Shown here: piece by piece, positions 17,947-26,891 of the stretch
Layout of the letters: the number at the start of each line of letters is the position of its first letter
Position numbering within the stretch: position 1 is the stretch's first letter
Assembly: GCF_019396325.1 (NCBI RefSeq)
Contig: NZ_JAHKRO010000020.1
Span: 42,191 to 106,190 of the forward strand
Source: Nonomuraea ceibae
Lineage (GTDB): Bacteria > Actinomycetota > Actinomycetes > Streptosporangiales > Streptosporangiaceae
Direction of reading: 5' to 3'
Length of the DNA stretch: 64,000 nucleotides
The notes under the pieces: model-generated
The model's input: only the letters and a program-made list of their open reading frames with translations
Database searches by the model: none
Told to the model about the DNA's origin: nothing
Program-made: the position numbers and the translations under genes

Positions 17947-19587
17947 CTAGGGGCGTTGGGTTTTGCCGAGGGCGCGTTTGAGCGTGGTCGCCACCAGGGC
18001 GCGCAGGCTCTCCTGGGCGCGGGTGGCGGCGGCGAGCCTGCGGCGCAGGTCGGCGCTCTCGCGGCGGAGCGTGCCGACCTCGCGGCGCAGCTCGACGGCG
18101 CTCTTGCGCCAGCGGCCCGCCTCCTCGCGCCACCGGGTGACCTGGGCGCGCAGGCGTTCGGTCTCGGCGGCCAGCCGGGCGTTCTCGGCCTCGGCGGCCA
18201 GCCGCGCGTTGTAGGCGGCGCGCCGCCCGGTGGGCTTGCGCGGCTCTCTGGTGAAGCCGTACGCCTCGCCCTCGACCCAGGCGACGCCCGACACCTCGTC
18301 CACGACGTCGTCGAGCCGTTCGCCGGGCCGGGCGAGCAGGCGGGCCCGGGAGAAGTAGGCGACGCGCTCCAGCCGGGCGGTCTCGATGCCCGTGGCCGAT
18401 TCGGCGAGCAGCACGTTGACCAGCCCGAACACCTCGCCACGCGCCAGGTCCAGGAGCCGGGCCAGGGAGTCCTCGCCGGGCGCCCAGCCGGGCGGCAGGC
18501 GCAGCAGGAACGGCACGCGCGGGTCGACCTCGTCGGTGGTGACCAGGCCGACCCGGCCCTCGTGCTGGTAGTGGCCGTGCACGAGCACCTGGTCGAGGCG
18601 CGGGTCCTTCAGCGGGGCGCGGCGGTCGCGGTCGAGCTCGTCCCAGGGGCCGACGAGGTGCACGCGCACGTCGTTGACGGTGCCGGCGAGCAGCGCGTCG
18701 ACGGTGGCGCGCACGTCCTCGTACGGTGCGGTGCCGTCGACCAGGGCGACGACGCTCGGGACGAGCCACTGGCGGGCCGGGTGGGAGCGCAGCCAGCGGT
18801 AAGCGGGGATGCGGTCGGCCACGAAGGCGTGGCTGACGCGGTCGATGCGCGGCTTGTCGCGCATCCGCATGGTGGGGCCGAGGTGGTAGGCGCGGGCGTC
18901 GGGCTCCGGCACGAACACGGCGCCGGCCTGCGCGAGGCGGTAGCCCATCTCGGTGTCCTGGCCGAGGATCAGCTCGTCGTCCATCGGCCCGGCGGCCTCG
19001 ACGAGCCGGGCGTTGACGGAGGTGTTGCCGCCGACGTGCACGCTGAAGGGGCGCGGCGAGTTGGCGGTGAGCCCGTCGGTGCGTTCGACCAGGTCGACGA
19101 TCCAGGCGTGGGGTTCGGCGGGCTCGAAGTACGCCTCGAGGTCGGCGGGCAGCTCTGCGGGCAGCTCGGCCTCGCTGAAGCGCAGGTGGCCGTAGACGAC
19201 GAGGTAGGGGGCGGCGTGGTGCCAGCGCATGTGGGCGGTGAGCGCGCCGGGGGTGAGCACCACGTCGGAGTCGAGCCAGTGGATGACGTCGCCGGTGGCC
19301 TCGGCGAGGCCGGCGTTGCGGGCGCTGGCGCGGCCGGGCCTCTCGCAGCGGATCAGGCGGGTGCCGGCGGGGCGTTCGGCGGGCAGGCGCAGCGGCGGCG
19401 TGGTGCCGTTGTCGACGACGACGACCTCGGTCAGCCCGGCCGGGTAGGTCTGCCTGGCGAGCCCGGCGAGCGCGAGGTCGAGCTTGTCCTGGCCGCCGTA
19501 GGCGGGCACGATCACGCTGACGCGCAGCTCCGGGGTGTAGCCGGCGGGCGGGCGCAGCGGGCGGTAGTCGTTGCCGCGCAGCCTCAT
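17947..19587 (-). CDS. Family 2 glycosyltransferase with coiled-coil tail (GT-2)
   Basis: A 546-residue paralogue of GT-1. It has VSVIVPAYGG, VVVDNGTTP, DXD-type LDSDV, and GQDTEMGYRLAQAG, followed by the same WLVPSVVALVD and VHLVGPWDELD domain. From about residue 440 it carries a heptad-rich coiled coil (LAAEAENARLAAETERLRAQ; LRREVGTLRRESADLRRRLA). The ATG at 19587 (MRLRGNDYRPL) overlaps the stop of the upstream gene by four bases, so both are made from one leftward message. The NDY start motif matches the other long transferases. The coiled coil suggests that these enzymes act as an assembly. Confidence 0.85.
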   Translation of the reverse strand: MRLRGNDYRPLRPPAGYTPELRVSVIVPAYGGQDKLDLALAGLARQTYPAGLTEVVVVDNGTTPPLRLPAERPAGTRLIRCERPGRASARNAGLAEATGDVIHWLDSDVVLTPGALTAHMRWHHAAPYLVVYGHLRFSEAELPAELPADLEAYFEPAEPHAWIVDLVERTDGLTANSPRPFSVHVGGNTSVNARLVEAAGPMDDELILGQDTEMGYRLAQAGAVFVPEPDARAYHLGPTMRMRDKPRIDRVSHAFVADRIPAYRWLRSHPARQWLVPSVVALVDGTAPYEDVRATVDALLAGTVNDVRVHLVGPWDELDRDRRAPLKDPRLDQVLVHGHYQHEGRVGLVTTDEVDPRVPFLLRLPPGWAPGEDSLARLLDLARGEVFGLVNVLLAESATGIETARLERVAYFSRARLLARPGERLDDVVDEVSGVAWVEGEAYGFTREPRKPTGRRAAYNARLAAEAENARLAAETERLRAQVTRWREEAGRWRKSAVELRREVGTLRRESADLRRRLAAATRAQESLRALVATTLKRALGKTQRP

Positions 19588-20645
19588 GCGGCTTCCATGA
19601 GCAGGCTGGGGCGGAAGCCGTGCCACTGGTTGGCGGCGACCTTGAGGAAGTGGCCGAGGGGAAGCTGCCAGGTGTGCCCGCCGCCGAGGCCGCGCCGCAG
19701 CATGTAGCCGAGGCCGTGGGTGCGGTAGATGCGGGCGCCGGACTCGTGGGCGGCCTTCAGGAACTCGCGGTCGACGGACCGGGGCAGCGCCGGAAAGCCT
19801 CCCAGGTCACGAAATGTCGCCCGGGAGACGGTGATCGTGCCGCCCGCCACGTGGTCGGACCACACCTCGCTCGGGTACGAGGCCCCGCTGGCGAACGTGA
19901 CGCGCCTGACCGTGACGTGGAGCGGCTCCAGATAGAAGAACTCGCCGGTGGTGCCCACGACGTCGGCGCCGGAGTAGGCGGCCGCCATGACGAGGTCGGC
20001 CAGATGGTCGGGGCCGTACCAGTCGTCGTCGTCCCACTTGGCCAGGTGGTCGCCGGTGGCCTGCGCCGCCGCCCGGTTGAGCACCTCGCCGAACGGCACC
20101 GCGCGCTCGGCCTCCACCCAGGACACCGGCAGCGGGCAGGACTCGACCGCCGGGCGCACCTCGTCGTACGTGAACCCGTGCAGCCCGAGCATGACCTCGG
20201 CCTCGACGCCGCGCTGGCGTGCCATCTGCGCCAGGGCCTCGCCCACCAGGCCCGGCCGCATCGTCGCCATGACGATGCTGACCTTGGGCGTCGCGGTGGG
20301 CCCGGCCAGGCGGCGCAGGCGTACGCTGTGCTCCTCGCGCCGCAGGTCGGCCAGGCAGCGCAGGCCGCCGCCGGGCTCGTGGGCGAGCCAGTCGCGGTCG
20401 GTGAGCAGCGCGGCCAGGCCGGCGGGGACCCAGGCGGGCGCGTGGGCGGCGGTCAGCGGCACCCCGGCGGCGGCGAGCTCCATGACGTCGTCGAGCGGCA
20501 CCTCGCCGGCGGGCCAGTCGATCTCCAGGCCGCGCAGGCGGCGCAGCTCCGCGGCGGGGGGCCGCACCCAGCCGCCGTCGTGCCAGTGGAGGCGCGCGAG
20601 CCCCTGGTCAGCCGTGCGGGCGAAGCCGGCCGGGGTGAGGGACAT
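19584..20645 (-). CDS. Short GT-A glycosyltransferase with DDDDWYG motif (GT-3)
   Basis: A 353-residue transferase of a second type. An N-terminal domain of about 115 residues (LRGLEIDWPAGEVPLDDVME) leads into a GT-A fold: VSIVMATMRPGLVGEAL, EVMLGLHG, the acidic metal site KWDDDDWYGPDHL near residue 215, and HVAGGTITVSRATF. It shares RTHGLGYMLRRGLGG with the larger enzyme at 22785, so these two are paralogues. It is the first gene of the leftward pair with GT-2 and starts at ATG 20645, facing the rightward operon across a 212-base gap. Confidence 0.82.
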   Translation of the reverse strand: MSLTPAGFARTADQGLARLHWHDGGWVRPPAAELRRLRGLEIDWPAGEVPLDDVMELAAAGVPLTAAHAPAWVPAGLAALLTDRDWLAHEPGGGLRCLADLRREEHSVRLRRLAGPTATPKVSIVMATMRPGLVGEALAQMARQRGVEAEVMLGLHGFTYDEVRPAVESCPLPVSWVEAERAVPFGEVLNRAAAQATGDHLAKWDDDDWYGPDHLADLVMAAAYSGADVVGTTGEFFYLEPLHVTVRRVTFASGASYPSEVWSDHVAGGTITVSRATFRDLGGFPALPRSVDREFLKAAHESGARIYRTHGLGYMLRRGLGGGHTWQLPLGHFLKVAANQWHGFRPSLLMEAA

Positions 20646-20857
20646 GCGCTGCTGCTCCTAGCGGGTCGGACTTGATCGGCGCCTACCTTACGCCGCTTTT
20701 TACTGACACGTACCCGCAGGGTTCCCATCCGGTATGGGCGGTCACGGCAGATTCACAGTGTGTACACAGGAAACTCTGGCACGGTGGTGACTGTTGTTGA
20801 ATAAGGTGTCATTAATGCCCTAACGCCCGGATAAGTCATAACGAAAGGTTTGAGCGG
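20646..20857. promoter_or_regulatory. Divergent promoter region of the glycosyltransferase island
   Basis: A 212-base gap between the two divergent transferase units. It includes an AT-richer stretch (GAATAAGGTGTCATTAATGC around 20800) unlike its surroundings, and AAAGG before the 20858 start. No clear inverted repeat was found. Control of both arms from here would co-regulate at least six genes. Confidence 0.4.
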
Positions 20858-21295
20858 ATGCTTGCGCCACGCCGGCCGGCAGCCACCGCCGCCGCTCTGG
20901 GAGCACTGGCCCTGGCCGTGCTCGTGCTGCTGGTGCTCGCCGGCCTGTTCTCCCTCGCGGAGGCCGCTACGGCCGGTGGATTCGTGATCTCGCTCGCCGC
21001 GCTCGCCTTCCTGGTCCTCGCCGTGCGCCGCATCGACGGCAAGGCGCACCGCATCGACCTGCGCGTCAAGAAGTACGAGGCCGAGCTGGCCAGGACCACC
21101 ACCGCGCTGCGGCAGATCGACGCGCGCCTGGACAAGCTCACCCGCGCCGTCGAGGAGTCGGGCGCCCGGCGCGGCGACGACATCGGCGCCATCCTGGCCT
21201 CGCTCGGCGAGGACCGCGTCAACGCCATGGCCAGAGCCCGAGAGGTGGAGGAGCTGCGCGAGGAGGTCCGCGCGCTCTCCAAGGACCGGGTATGA
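20858..21295 (+). CDS. Two-helix membrane protein with coiled-coil tail
   Basis: 145 residues: two hydrophobic segments (ALGALALAVLVLLVLAGLFS and GGFVISLAALAFLVLAVRRI), then a charged helical tail (KKYEAELARTTTALRQIDAR; EVEELREEVRALSKDRV) likely in the cytosol. I do not recognise the family. It begins the rightward operon and its stop overlaps the next transferase start (ATGA, 21292-21295). An inferred role is a membrane anchor that recruits the coiled-coil-bearing transferases; a length or assembly factor is an alternative. It starts at ATG 20858 with AAAGG about 10 bases upstream. Confidence 0.6.
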   Translation: MLAPRRPAATAAALGALALAVLVLLVLAGLFSLAEAATAGGFVISLAALAFLVLAVRRIDGKAHRIDLRVKKYEAELARTTTALRQIDARLDKLTRAVEESGARRGDDIGAILASLGEDRVNAMARAREVEELREEVRALSKDRV

Positions 21296-22788
21296 CCCGC
21301 GTCCGGCACAACGACTACGGGGTGCTGAGCCCGCCCGCGCTCGGCTCGTGGCGGCCCGAGCTCAGCGTGTCCGTGGTCATCCCGGCCTACGACTGCCAGG
21401 AGGCGCTGGAGCGCACGGTGGCCTCGCTGGCCGCCCAGACCTACCCCGCGCACCTGGTCGAGGTGGTCGTCGCCGACGACGGCAGCGACCCGCCCGTCCA
21501 CCTGCCGGGCGCCCGCGTCGTGCGGGTGGAGCAGGGCTGGGGCCGGGGCGCCGCCCGCCAGGCCGGGCAGCTCGCGGCCACCGGCGACGTCGTCCACTGG
21601 CTCGACTCCGACATGGTGCTGAACCCGGGCCACCTGGAGGCGCACCTGCGCTGGCACCACCTCATCGACCACGCCGTGGTGATCGGCGAGACGAGGTTCG
21701 TGGACACGCCGGGCGACGAGGGCGCGCCGACCCCGTACACGCTCAAGACCCTGGCGTCCACCAGGTGGCTGCGTGACGCCGGCGCGAGCGCGTACCTGCT
21801 GCACACCGGCGCGTCCAGCTCGGTCCGCAGAGAGCTGCTGCGCGCGGCGGGCGGCGTCGACCCCGGTCTGAACATGGCGGAGGACACCGAGCTCGGCTAC
21901 CGGCTGGCGCAGGCGGGCGCGGTGTTCATCCCCGACCCGGAGGCCGTCGGCAAGCACGTCGGGCCGTCCACGGTCATGCTGCGGGAGAAGGAGGTGCACC
22001 GGCACAACTGGTCCTACCTGGGCGACTACATTCCCGACCTGCGCTGGCTGCGCCGCCATCCGCGCCGTACCTGGCTGGTCCCGTACGTGCGCGTGGTCGT
22101 GACGGCCACCACGTACGAGGAGACGCGCGCCACCGTCGACTCCGCGCTGGCCGGGACTCTCGTGGACGCGGCGGTCACCATCGTCGGCCCGTGGGGCGAG
22201 CTGACCGGCGGGCGCCGCGCCAGCCTCGACGAGCCGCTGCTGGACCTGCGCCTGCTGGGCAACCTGTACGCGCACGAGCCGCGCGTGGCGTTCGCCGAGA
22301 GCGCGCCCGCGTCCGCCGCGCCCGCGCCCTTCTCGCTGCGCGTCCCCGCCGGCTGGGCGCTCGGCGCCGGCACCCTGTCCTCCCTCGTACGCCTCGCCGA
22401 ACAGGACACGCTCGGCCTGGTCAGCGCCGTGCTGGCGGAGACCGCGACCGGGGTCGTGGCCGCCAGGCTGGAGCGCACGGCGGCGTTCGCGCGCGCGGCG
22501 CGCTTCCCCGGGGTGGCGGACGACCTGGTGGACGAGCTGTTCGGCTCGCTGTGGGTGGGCGGGGACGAGCACGGGTTCGTCCCCGCCGACGAGGCCGAGC
22601 CGCCGGGCGGCGACGCGGCCAGGTGGCGGGCCGTCGCCGCCGAACGGGCCGCTGAGCTGAAGGCGGCCAAGGCCGAGATCGACCGGCTGACCGCCGAGGT
22701 CGAACGCCTGTCAGCGCCCGCCGCCGACGGCGACGGGACCAAGGGGCCGCTGTCGTCCCTGATGAGACACCTGCGGAGCGCCGGATGA
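21292..22788 (+). CDS. Family 2 glycosyltransferase (GT-4)
   Basis: 498 residues, same architecture as GT-1 and GT-2: NDYGVLSPP start, VSVVIPAYDCQEAL, VVVADDGSDPP, LDSDMVLNPGHLEAHLRWHH near residue 105, AEDTELGYRLAQAG near 200, then WLVPYVRVVV and VTIVGPWGELTGGRRA. A short coiled coil near 450 (LKAAKAEIDRLTAEVERL) ends the protein. It overlaps genes on both sides by four bases. The shared features imply a common substrate type, but each copy has a different loop after the DXD, so the linkages made probably differ. Confidence 0.85.
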   Translation: MTRVRHNDYGVLSPPALGSWRPELSVSVVIPAYDCQEALERTVASLAAQTYPAHLVEVVVADDGSDPPVHLPGARVVRVEQGWGRGAARQAGQLAATGDVVHWLDSDMVLNPGHLEAHLRWHHLIDHAVVIGETRFVDTPGDEGAPTPYTLKTLASTRWLRDAGASAYLLHTGASSSVRRELLRAAGGVDPGLNMAEDTELGYRLAQAGAVFIPDPEAVGKHVGPSTVMLREKEVHRHNWSYLGDYIPDLRWLRRHPRRTWLVPYVRVVVTATTYEETRATVDSALAGTLVDAAVTIVGPWGELTGGRRASLDEPLLDLRLLGNLYAHEPRVAFAESAPASAAPAPFSLRVPAGWALGAGTLSSLVRLAEQDTLGLVSAVLAETATGVVAARLERTAAFARAARFPGVADDLVDELFGSLWVGGDEHGFVPADEAEPPGGDAARWRAVAAERAAELKAAKAEIDRLTAEVERLSAPAADGDGTKGPLSSLMRHLRSAG

Positions 22789-24695
22789 TCGACCGGTTGC
22801 TGGCCGAGCTGCCCAAGGCCAGGGTGTTCCTCGCGGGCATCGACGACGCGGCCGTGCCGGGCGTCGACCTGGACCGCGACCTGCTGGAGCCGGGCGGCGA
22901 CGCCGAGCAGGCGGCGGAGGTGCTGGTGATCGCCCGCACCCCGGCCGACCTGCGGCGCGCCGCGACGCTGCACAAACTGCTGCCGGAGGCCCGCCGGGTG
23001 GTCGTGGCCGTGCTCGACACCCCGGCCGCCCACCCCGCGCCGGTGCCGACGCCGACGCCCGCGCACCGCTGGCGCTCCCTGTCGGACCTGCGCGTCTACC
23101 GGCCCAAGGACCGGGTGTGGGTGGTGGACGCCCGCTTCTCCGCGCCCGCCCCGGCAGGCCGTACCGTGACGGCGACGGCCCGCGCGTTCGCCGGGCACCG
23201 GCTCGACGTGATCGCCGCGCCCGCCGCCGCGATCGCCGGCGTCGGCGCCGCCGACTGGCGGCCGGGCGACCCCAACGCCACCCCCGCCGACGTCGCCGGG
23301 CCCGTCCCGGAACGCGTCGGCGCGCCCGGCAGCGACCTGGTGCTGCGCACACTGGACGCCGAGACCGCGCCCCCGTCGGCCGCCGGCGCCGCCCGCTCCT
23401 GGGACGGCGCCGAGACCCCCGTCGAACGGCCGACGCTCCGGGCGGCGAGCTGGGAGCGGCTGGGCCGGCCCGGCGGGTCGGAGCTGCCGCTGGCCGACCC
23501 CGACGTGCTCGCCGAGCCGTCCATGATCCCGCCGGTGGACGAGCGCCTGGTGAACCCGCAGGGCTTCGTCACCACCCCGACCCGGGGCGTGGCCGCGCTG
23601 GCCGAACGCGACGGCCGCTGGACGGTGCTGCTGGACGGCAAGCCGGTGACGACGTTCGCCGAGTCGGGCGGCGTCACCGACGCCGACGTGTCCCGCCTGC
23701 GGCAGATCCGCGCCGTCGAGATCGACTGGCACCACGCGCACAGCGGCCCGCTCGCCGCCGTGCGCGTGCTGGCCGGGCTGGCCGCCGCCGGCGTGCCGCT
23801 GTTCTCCGGGCCGGTGCCCCGCTGGGCGGGGGCGCTCGGCGAAGAGCTCGTCGCGCTCGTCCAGTCGCCGCCCGACCTGGCCGACGACCTGCGGCGCGAG
23901 GAGCACAGCATCCGGCTGCGCCGCACCGCGCTGCGCACCCACGGCGTGGCCGCCCGCTGGGAGCAGCTCGGCGCGCCGCCGCCCGCTCCCCCGCTCACCT
24001 CGGTCCTGCTGGCCACCCGCCGCACCGACATGGTCGGCTTCGCGCTCGACCAGATCGCCCGCCAGCGCGACGTCCGGCTGGAGGTCGTCCTGGCGCTGCA
24101 CGGCGTCCCGCCGGGACATCCCGACGTGGCCGCCGCGGTCGCCGCGTACGACGGGCCGCTGACCGTGTTCGAGGCGGGCGCGCAGGCGGTGTTCGGCGAG
24201 GTGCTGAACGAGGCCGCGGCCAAGGCGTCCGGCTCGTTCCTGCTGAAGATGGACGACGACGACTGGTACGGCCCGGACTTCCTGTCGGACCTGCTGCTCG
24301 CGCACTCCTACTCGGGGGCGCAGGTGGTGGGGACCGTGCCGGAGTTCGTCTACCTGTCGTCGATCGACGTCACCGTGCACCGCAAGCAGTTCACCGAGCA
24401 GATCACCAGCTTCGTGGCGGGCGGCACCATCCTCGTGGAGCGCTCGGCGTTCCAGGCGGTGGGCGGCTTCCGGCCGCTGCACCGCTCGGTCGACACCCAG
24501 TTCCAGGAGGCGCTGCAGGCCGCCGGAGGCCAGATCTACCGCACCCACGGCCTCGGCTACATCCTGCGCCGCGGCCCCGCCGCCAACCACACCTGGCGGG
24601 AGCCGATCGGCACGTTCCTGCAGCGCAACCGGCAGCAGTGGCGCGGCTTCCGGCCGAACGCCCTCATGGAGCTCGACGGGAGCCCGCGTCCATGA
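22785..24695 (+). CDS. Long GT-A glycosyltransferase with N-terminal extension (GT-5)
   Basis: 636 residues. The C-terminal third is a paralogue of GT-3: TSVLLATRRTDMVGFALDQI, EVVLALHGVPPG, the metal site KMDDDDWYGPDFL near residue 490, VAGGTILVERSAF, and RTHGLGYILRRGPAANH. In front lies about 250 residues unique to this copy (starting MIDRLLAELPKARVFLAGID). These are followed by a block similar to the N-terminal domain of GT-3 (IRAVEIDWHHAHSGPLAAVR). The unique part has no motif I can name. Four-base overlaps on both sides place it in the rightward operon. Confidence 0.8.
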   Translation: MIDRLLAELPKARVFLAGIDDAAVPGVDLDRDLLEPGGDAEQAAEVLVIARTPADLRRAATLHKLLPEARRVVVAVLDTPAAHPAPVPTPTPAHRWRSLSDLRVYRPKDRVWVVDARFSAPAPAGRTVTATARAFAGHRLDVIAAPAAAIAGVGAADWRPGDPNATPADVAGPVPERVGAPGSDLVLRTLDAETAPPSAAGAARSWDGAETPVERPTLRAASWERLGRPGGSELPLADPDVLAEPSMIPPVDERLVNPQGFVTTPTRGVAALAERDGRWTVLLDGKPVTTFAESGGVTDADVSRLRQIRAVEIDWHHAHSGPLAAVRVLAGLAAAGVPLFSGPVPRWAGALGEELVALVQSPPDLADDLRREEHSIRLRRTALRTHGVAARWEQLGAPPPAPPLTSVLLATRRTDMVGFALDQIARQRDVRLEVVLALHGVPPGHPDVAAAVAAYDGPLTVFEAGAQAVFGEVLNEAAAKASGSFLLKMDDDDWYGPDFLSDLLLAHSYSGAQVVGTVPEFVYLSSIDVTVHRKQFTEQITSFVAGGTILVERSAFQAVGGFRPLHRSVDTQFQEALQAAGGQIYRTHGLGYILRRGPAANHTWREPIGTFLQRNRQQWRGFRPNALMELDGSPRP

Positions 24696-26383
24696 CTCCC
24701 CGCATCCGCCGCAACGACTACGGCGTCCTCACCCCGCCCCGCCTGGGCGCGTGGGAGCCCGCGCTCACCGTCACCGTCGTCATCCCGGCGCACGACCGCC
24801 AGGCGACGCTGGACCTCACGCTGGCGGCGCTCGCCGCCCAGTCCTACCCGGCCGAGCTGATGGACGTCATCGTGGTGGACGACGGCAGCGCCGTCCCGCT
24901 GCGCCTGCCGCCGCTCACGCCCGGCCGCACCAAGCTCATCAGCAGCCCGCCCGGCGGCTGGGGGCGCGCCTGGGCGGTGCAGGCGGGCATCGACGCCGCC
25001 GCCGGCGACGTCGTCTTCGTGCTGGACGCCGACATGGTCCCGCACCGCCACCACGTCGAGGCCCAGCTCCGCTGGCACCACCTGGCCCCGTACGTGGTCG
25101 CGCTCGGCTGGATCGACTTCACCTCGGCCACCGACGAGCTGCCCGCCCCCGAGACCGTGCGCAAGTCCGTCGAGAACGGCCGCGCGGACGAGCTGTTCCC
25201 CCTGTCGGCCCTGCGCCACGACTGGGCCGAGAAGATCATCCACGACCACGACGGCCTGCGCACCGCGCCGAACTCCCTGGCCACCCGCATCCACGTGGGC
25301 GCCACCGTCTCCTACCCGGCCGCGCTGCTGCGCCCGATCGGCGGCATGGACACCTCGCTCGTCCTGGCCGAGGACACCGAGCTGGGCTACCGCCTCACCC
25401 AGGCCGGCGCGGTCTACGTACCGGACCCGGAGTCGCGCGCCTGGCACCTCGGCCTGCCGACCGCCATGCGCGACTTCGCCGCGCTCAAGCGCTACAACGA
25501 CCCGTACGTGGCCGACCGCGTCCCCTACCGCCGCTACCTGCGCACCGACCGGGGCCGCCAGTGGCTGGTCCCGTACGTGGACGCGACCGTCCCGGCGGGC
25601 GGCTACGAGGACGTACGGGCCACCGTCGACGCCCTGCTCGGCGGCTCGCTCCCGGACGTGCGCGTCACGATTCCCGGCCCGTGGGAGTCGCTGACCGACG
25701 GCCGCCGCTCGCCGCTCGGCGACCCGGACCTCGACCTGCGGCTGATTCGCGCCACGTTCGAGCACGACCCGCGCGTCCACCTGGCGGACGCGCCCGGCGG
25801 GACGTCGCCCGCGCCGTTCAGGCTGATGGTCCCGCCCGGCTGGGTGCCCGGCGAGGACACCGTGGAGCGGCTGGTCGCCCACCTGGAGGAGCACGACGGC
25901 GGCTCGCTGTGCGTGGCGCTGGACGAGACCGCCGACGGCGTCGTCGTCGCCCGCCTCGACCGCACCGCCGCCCTGTCCCGCGCCGCCCTGGTCGCCGAAC
26001 CCGGCGAGCATCCGGACGACGTGCTGGACGAGGTCTTCGGGCTGGAGTGGACGGACGGCGAATCGTGGGGGTTCGCGCCGCGCCCGGAGGTGTACCCGCC
26101 GCGCCGCCGGCCGCCGTCCGAGGCCGAACGGCTCGCCGCCCAGCGGGAGAAGGAGCTCGCCCTCTACCGCAAGCGCACCGCCGCGCTGCGCGCCGAGCTG
26201 TCGCAGTTGCGGCGCGAGGCGGGCAAGAACGGGCGGGACGCCGCCCGGTGGCGCGAGAAGGCCGAGGAGTGGCGGCGCGAGGCGGTCCGCCTGGCGCGCG
26301 CCCGCGAGCGCGAGCGTGACCGCACGGTCATCAAGCGCGCGGTGCGGCGCGTCCGCAAGCTCGCCTTCCCCGACGCGCCGTAG
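24692..26383 (+). CDS. Family 2 glycosyltransferase with basic coiled-coil tail (GT-6)
   Basis: 563 residues, last gene of the rightward operon, starting at ATG 24692 inside the stop of GT-5. It has NDYGVLTPP, VTVVIPAHDRQATLDLTLAA, VVDDGSAVP, LDADMVPHRHHVEAQLRWHH near residue 110, AEDTELGYRLTQAG near 230, WLVPYVDATV and VTIPGPWESLTDGRR. The last about 90 residues are strongly charged and helical (REKELALYRKRTAALRAELS; WREKAEEWRREAVRLARARE), the longest coiled coil after that of GT-2. The frame remains open far upstream but that part overlaps GT-5 and is not coding. Confidence 0.85.
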   Translation: MTPRIRRNDYGVLTPPRLGAWEPALTVTVVIPAHDRQATLDLTLAALAAQSYPAELMDVIVVDDGSAVPLRLPPLTPGRTKLISSPPGGWGRAWAVQAGIDAAAGDVVFVLDADMVPHRHHVEAQLRWHHLAPYVVALGWIDFTSATDELPAPETVRKSVENGRADELFPLSALRHDWAEKIIHDHDGLRTAPNSLATRIHVGATVSYPAALLRPIGGMDTSLVLAEDTELGYRLTQAGAVYVPDPESRAWHLGLPTAMRDFAALKRYNDPYVADRVPYRRYLRTDRGRQWLVPYVDATVPAGGYEDVRATVDALLGGSLPDVRVTIPGPWESLTDGRRSPLGDPDLDLRLIRATFEHDPRVHLADAPGGTSPAPFRLMVPPGWVPGEDTVERLVAHLEEHDGGSLCVALDETADGVVVARLDRTAALSRAALVAEPGEHPDDVLDEVFGLEWTDGESWGFAPRPEVYPPRRRPPSEAERLAAQREKELALYRKRTAALRAELSQLRREAGKNGRDAARWREKAEEWRREAVRLARARERERDRTVIKRAVRRVRKLAFPDAP

Positions 26384-26404
26384 CCCCGGCCGCCCTCCTG
26401 GTCC

Positions 26405-26680
26405 TCAGGACCGCAGGAACGTCACCTGCGTGGAGCCCTCGATCACGCCGGCCCGCTCATGCGCCCCTCTGAGCGCGTCTGACTGGAAGTGCGCCCGGGT
26501 GGCCTCGACGTCGGCACAGGCGAACAGCACCACGGCCTCGTCCGGGCTGTCCACGTTCGTGGACACCAGCACGGTGCGCATGCCGGCCGCGGCCCGGCGC
26601 TCGTCCAGGCTGTCGAAGGCGGTCCGCCAGGTGTCGTGGTCGGCGAACCTCTGACGTACCAGCAGGTGGAACTCGGCCAT
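26405..26680 (-). CDS. Small dimeric alpha-beta barrel-like protein
   Basis: 91 residues with the beta-alpha-beta-beta pattern of ferredoxin-like dimeric barrels: FHLLVRQRFADHDTWRTAFD, then EAVVLFACADVEATRAHF, ending STQVTFLRS. Proteins of this shape include small monooxygenase-like and cyclase-like enzymes of unknown substrate. No catalytic residue can be assigned. It is convergent with the transferase operon (22 bases from its stop) and starts at ATG 26680. Confidence 0.55.
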   Translation of the reverse strand: MAEFHLLVRQRFADHDTWRTAFDSLDERRAAAGMRTVLVSTNVDSPDEAVVLFACADVEATRAHFQSDALRGAHERAGVIEGSTQVTFLRS

Positions 26681-26757
26681 GCGGATTGTGCCCCTTTACC
26701 GGTCCGAAACTTGACTGGGTCACCTGACGGTAGCAGCGACATGATCATTCATTGAGT

Positions 26758-26775
26758 GATTTATGCACATAAATC
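26758..26775. promoter_or_regulatory. AT-rich inverted repeat
   Basis: GATTTAT-GCAC-ATAAATC, a 7-base perfect inverted repeat in unusually AT-rich DNA between the divergent genes at 26680 and 26892. It is near a palindromic ATGATCAT at 26741-26748. It looks like an operator; the protein is unknown. Confidence 0.4.
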
Positions 26776-26891
26776 GGCTCACAAAGATCTTCTACGCCAG
26801 AGGAAGATTCACATCCCACCGGTGCACTGGGACCACTCCACGGCCATTGACCATCCGAGACGGATCGAATGCGGACAGTAATCTCCCGCTC

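Noticed and set aside
23117..24691. Upstream part of the long frame ending at 26383
   Set aside because: It overlaps GT-5 in another frame and is Arg/Ala-rich; the real start is ATG 24692.
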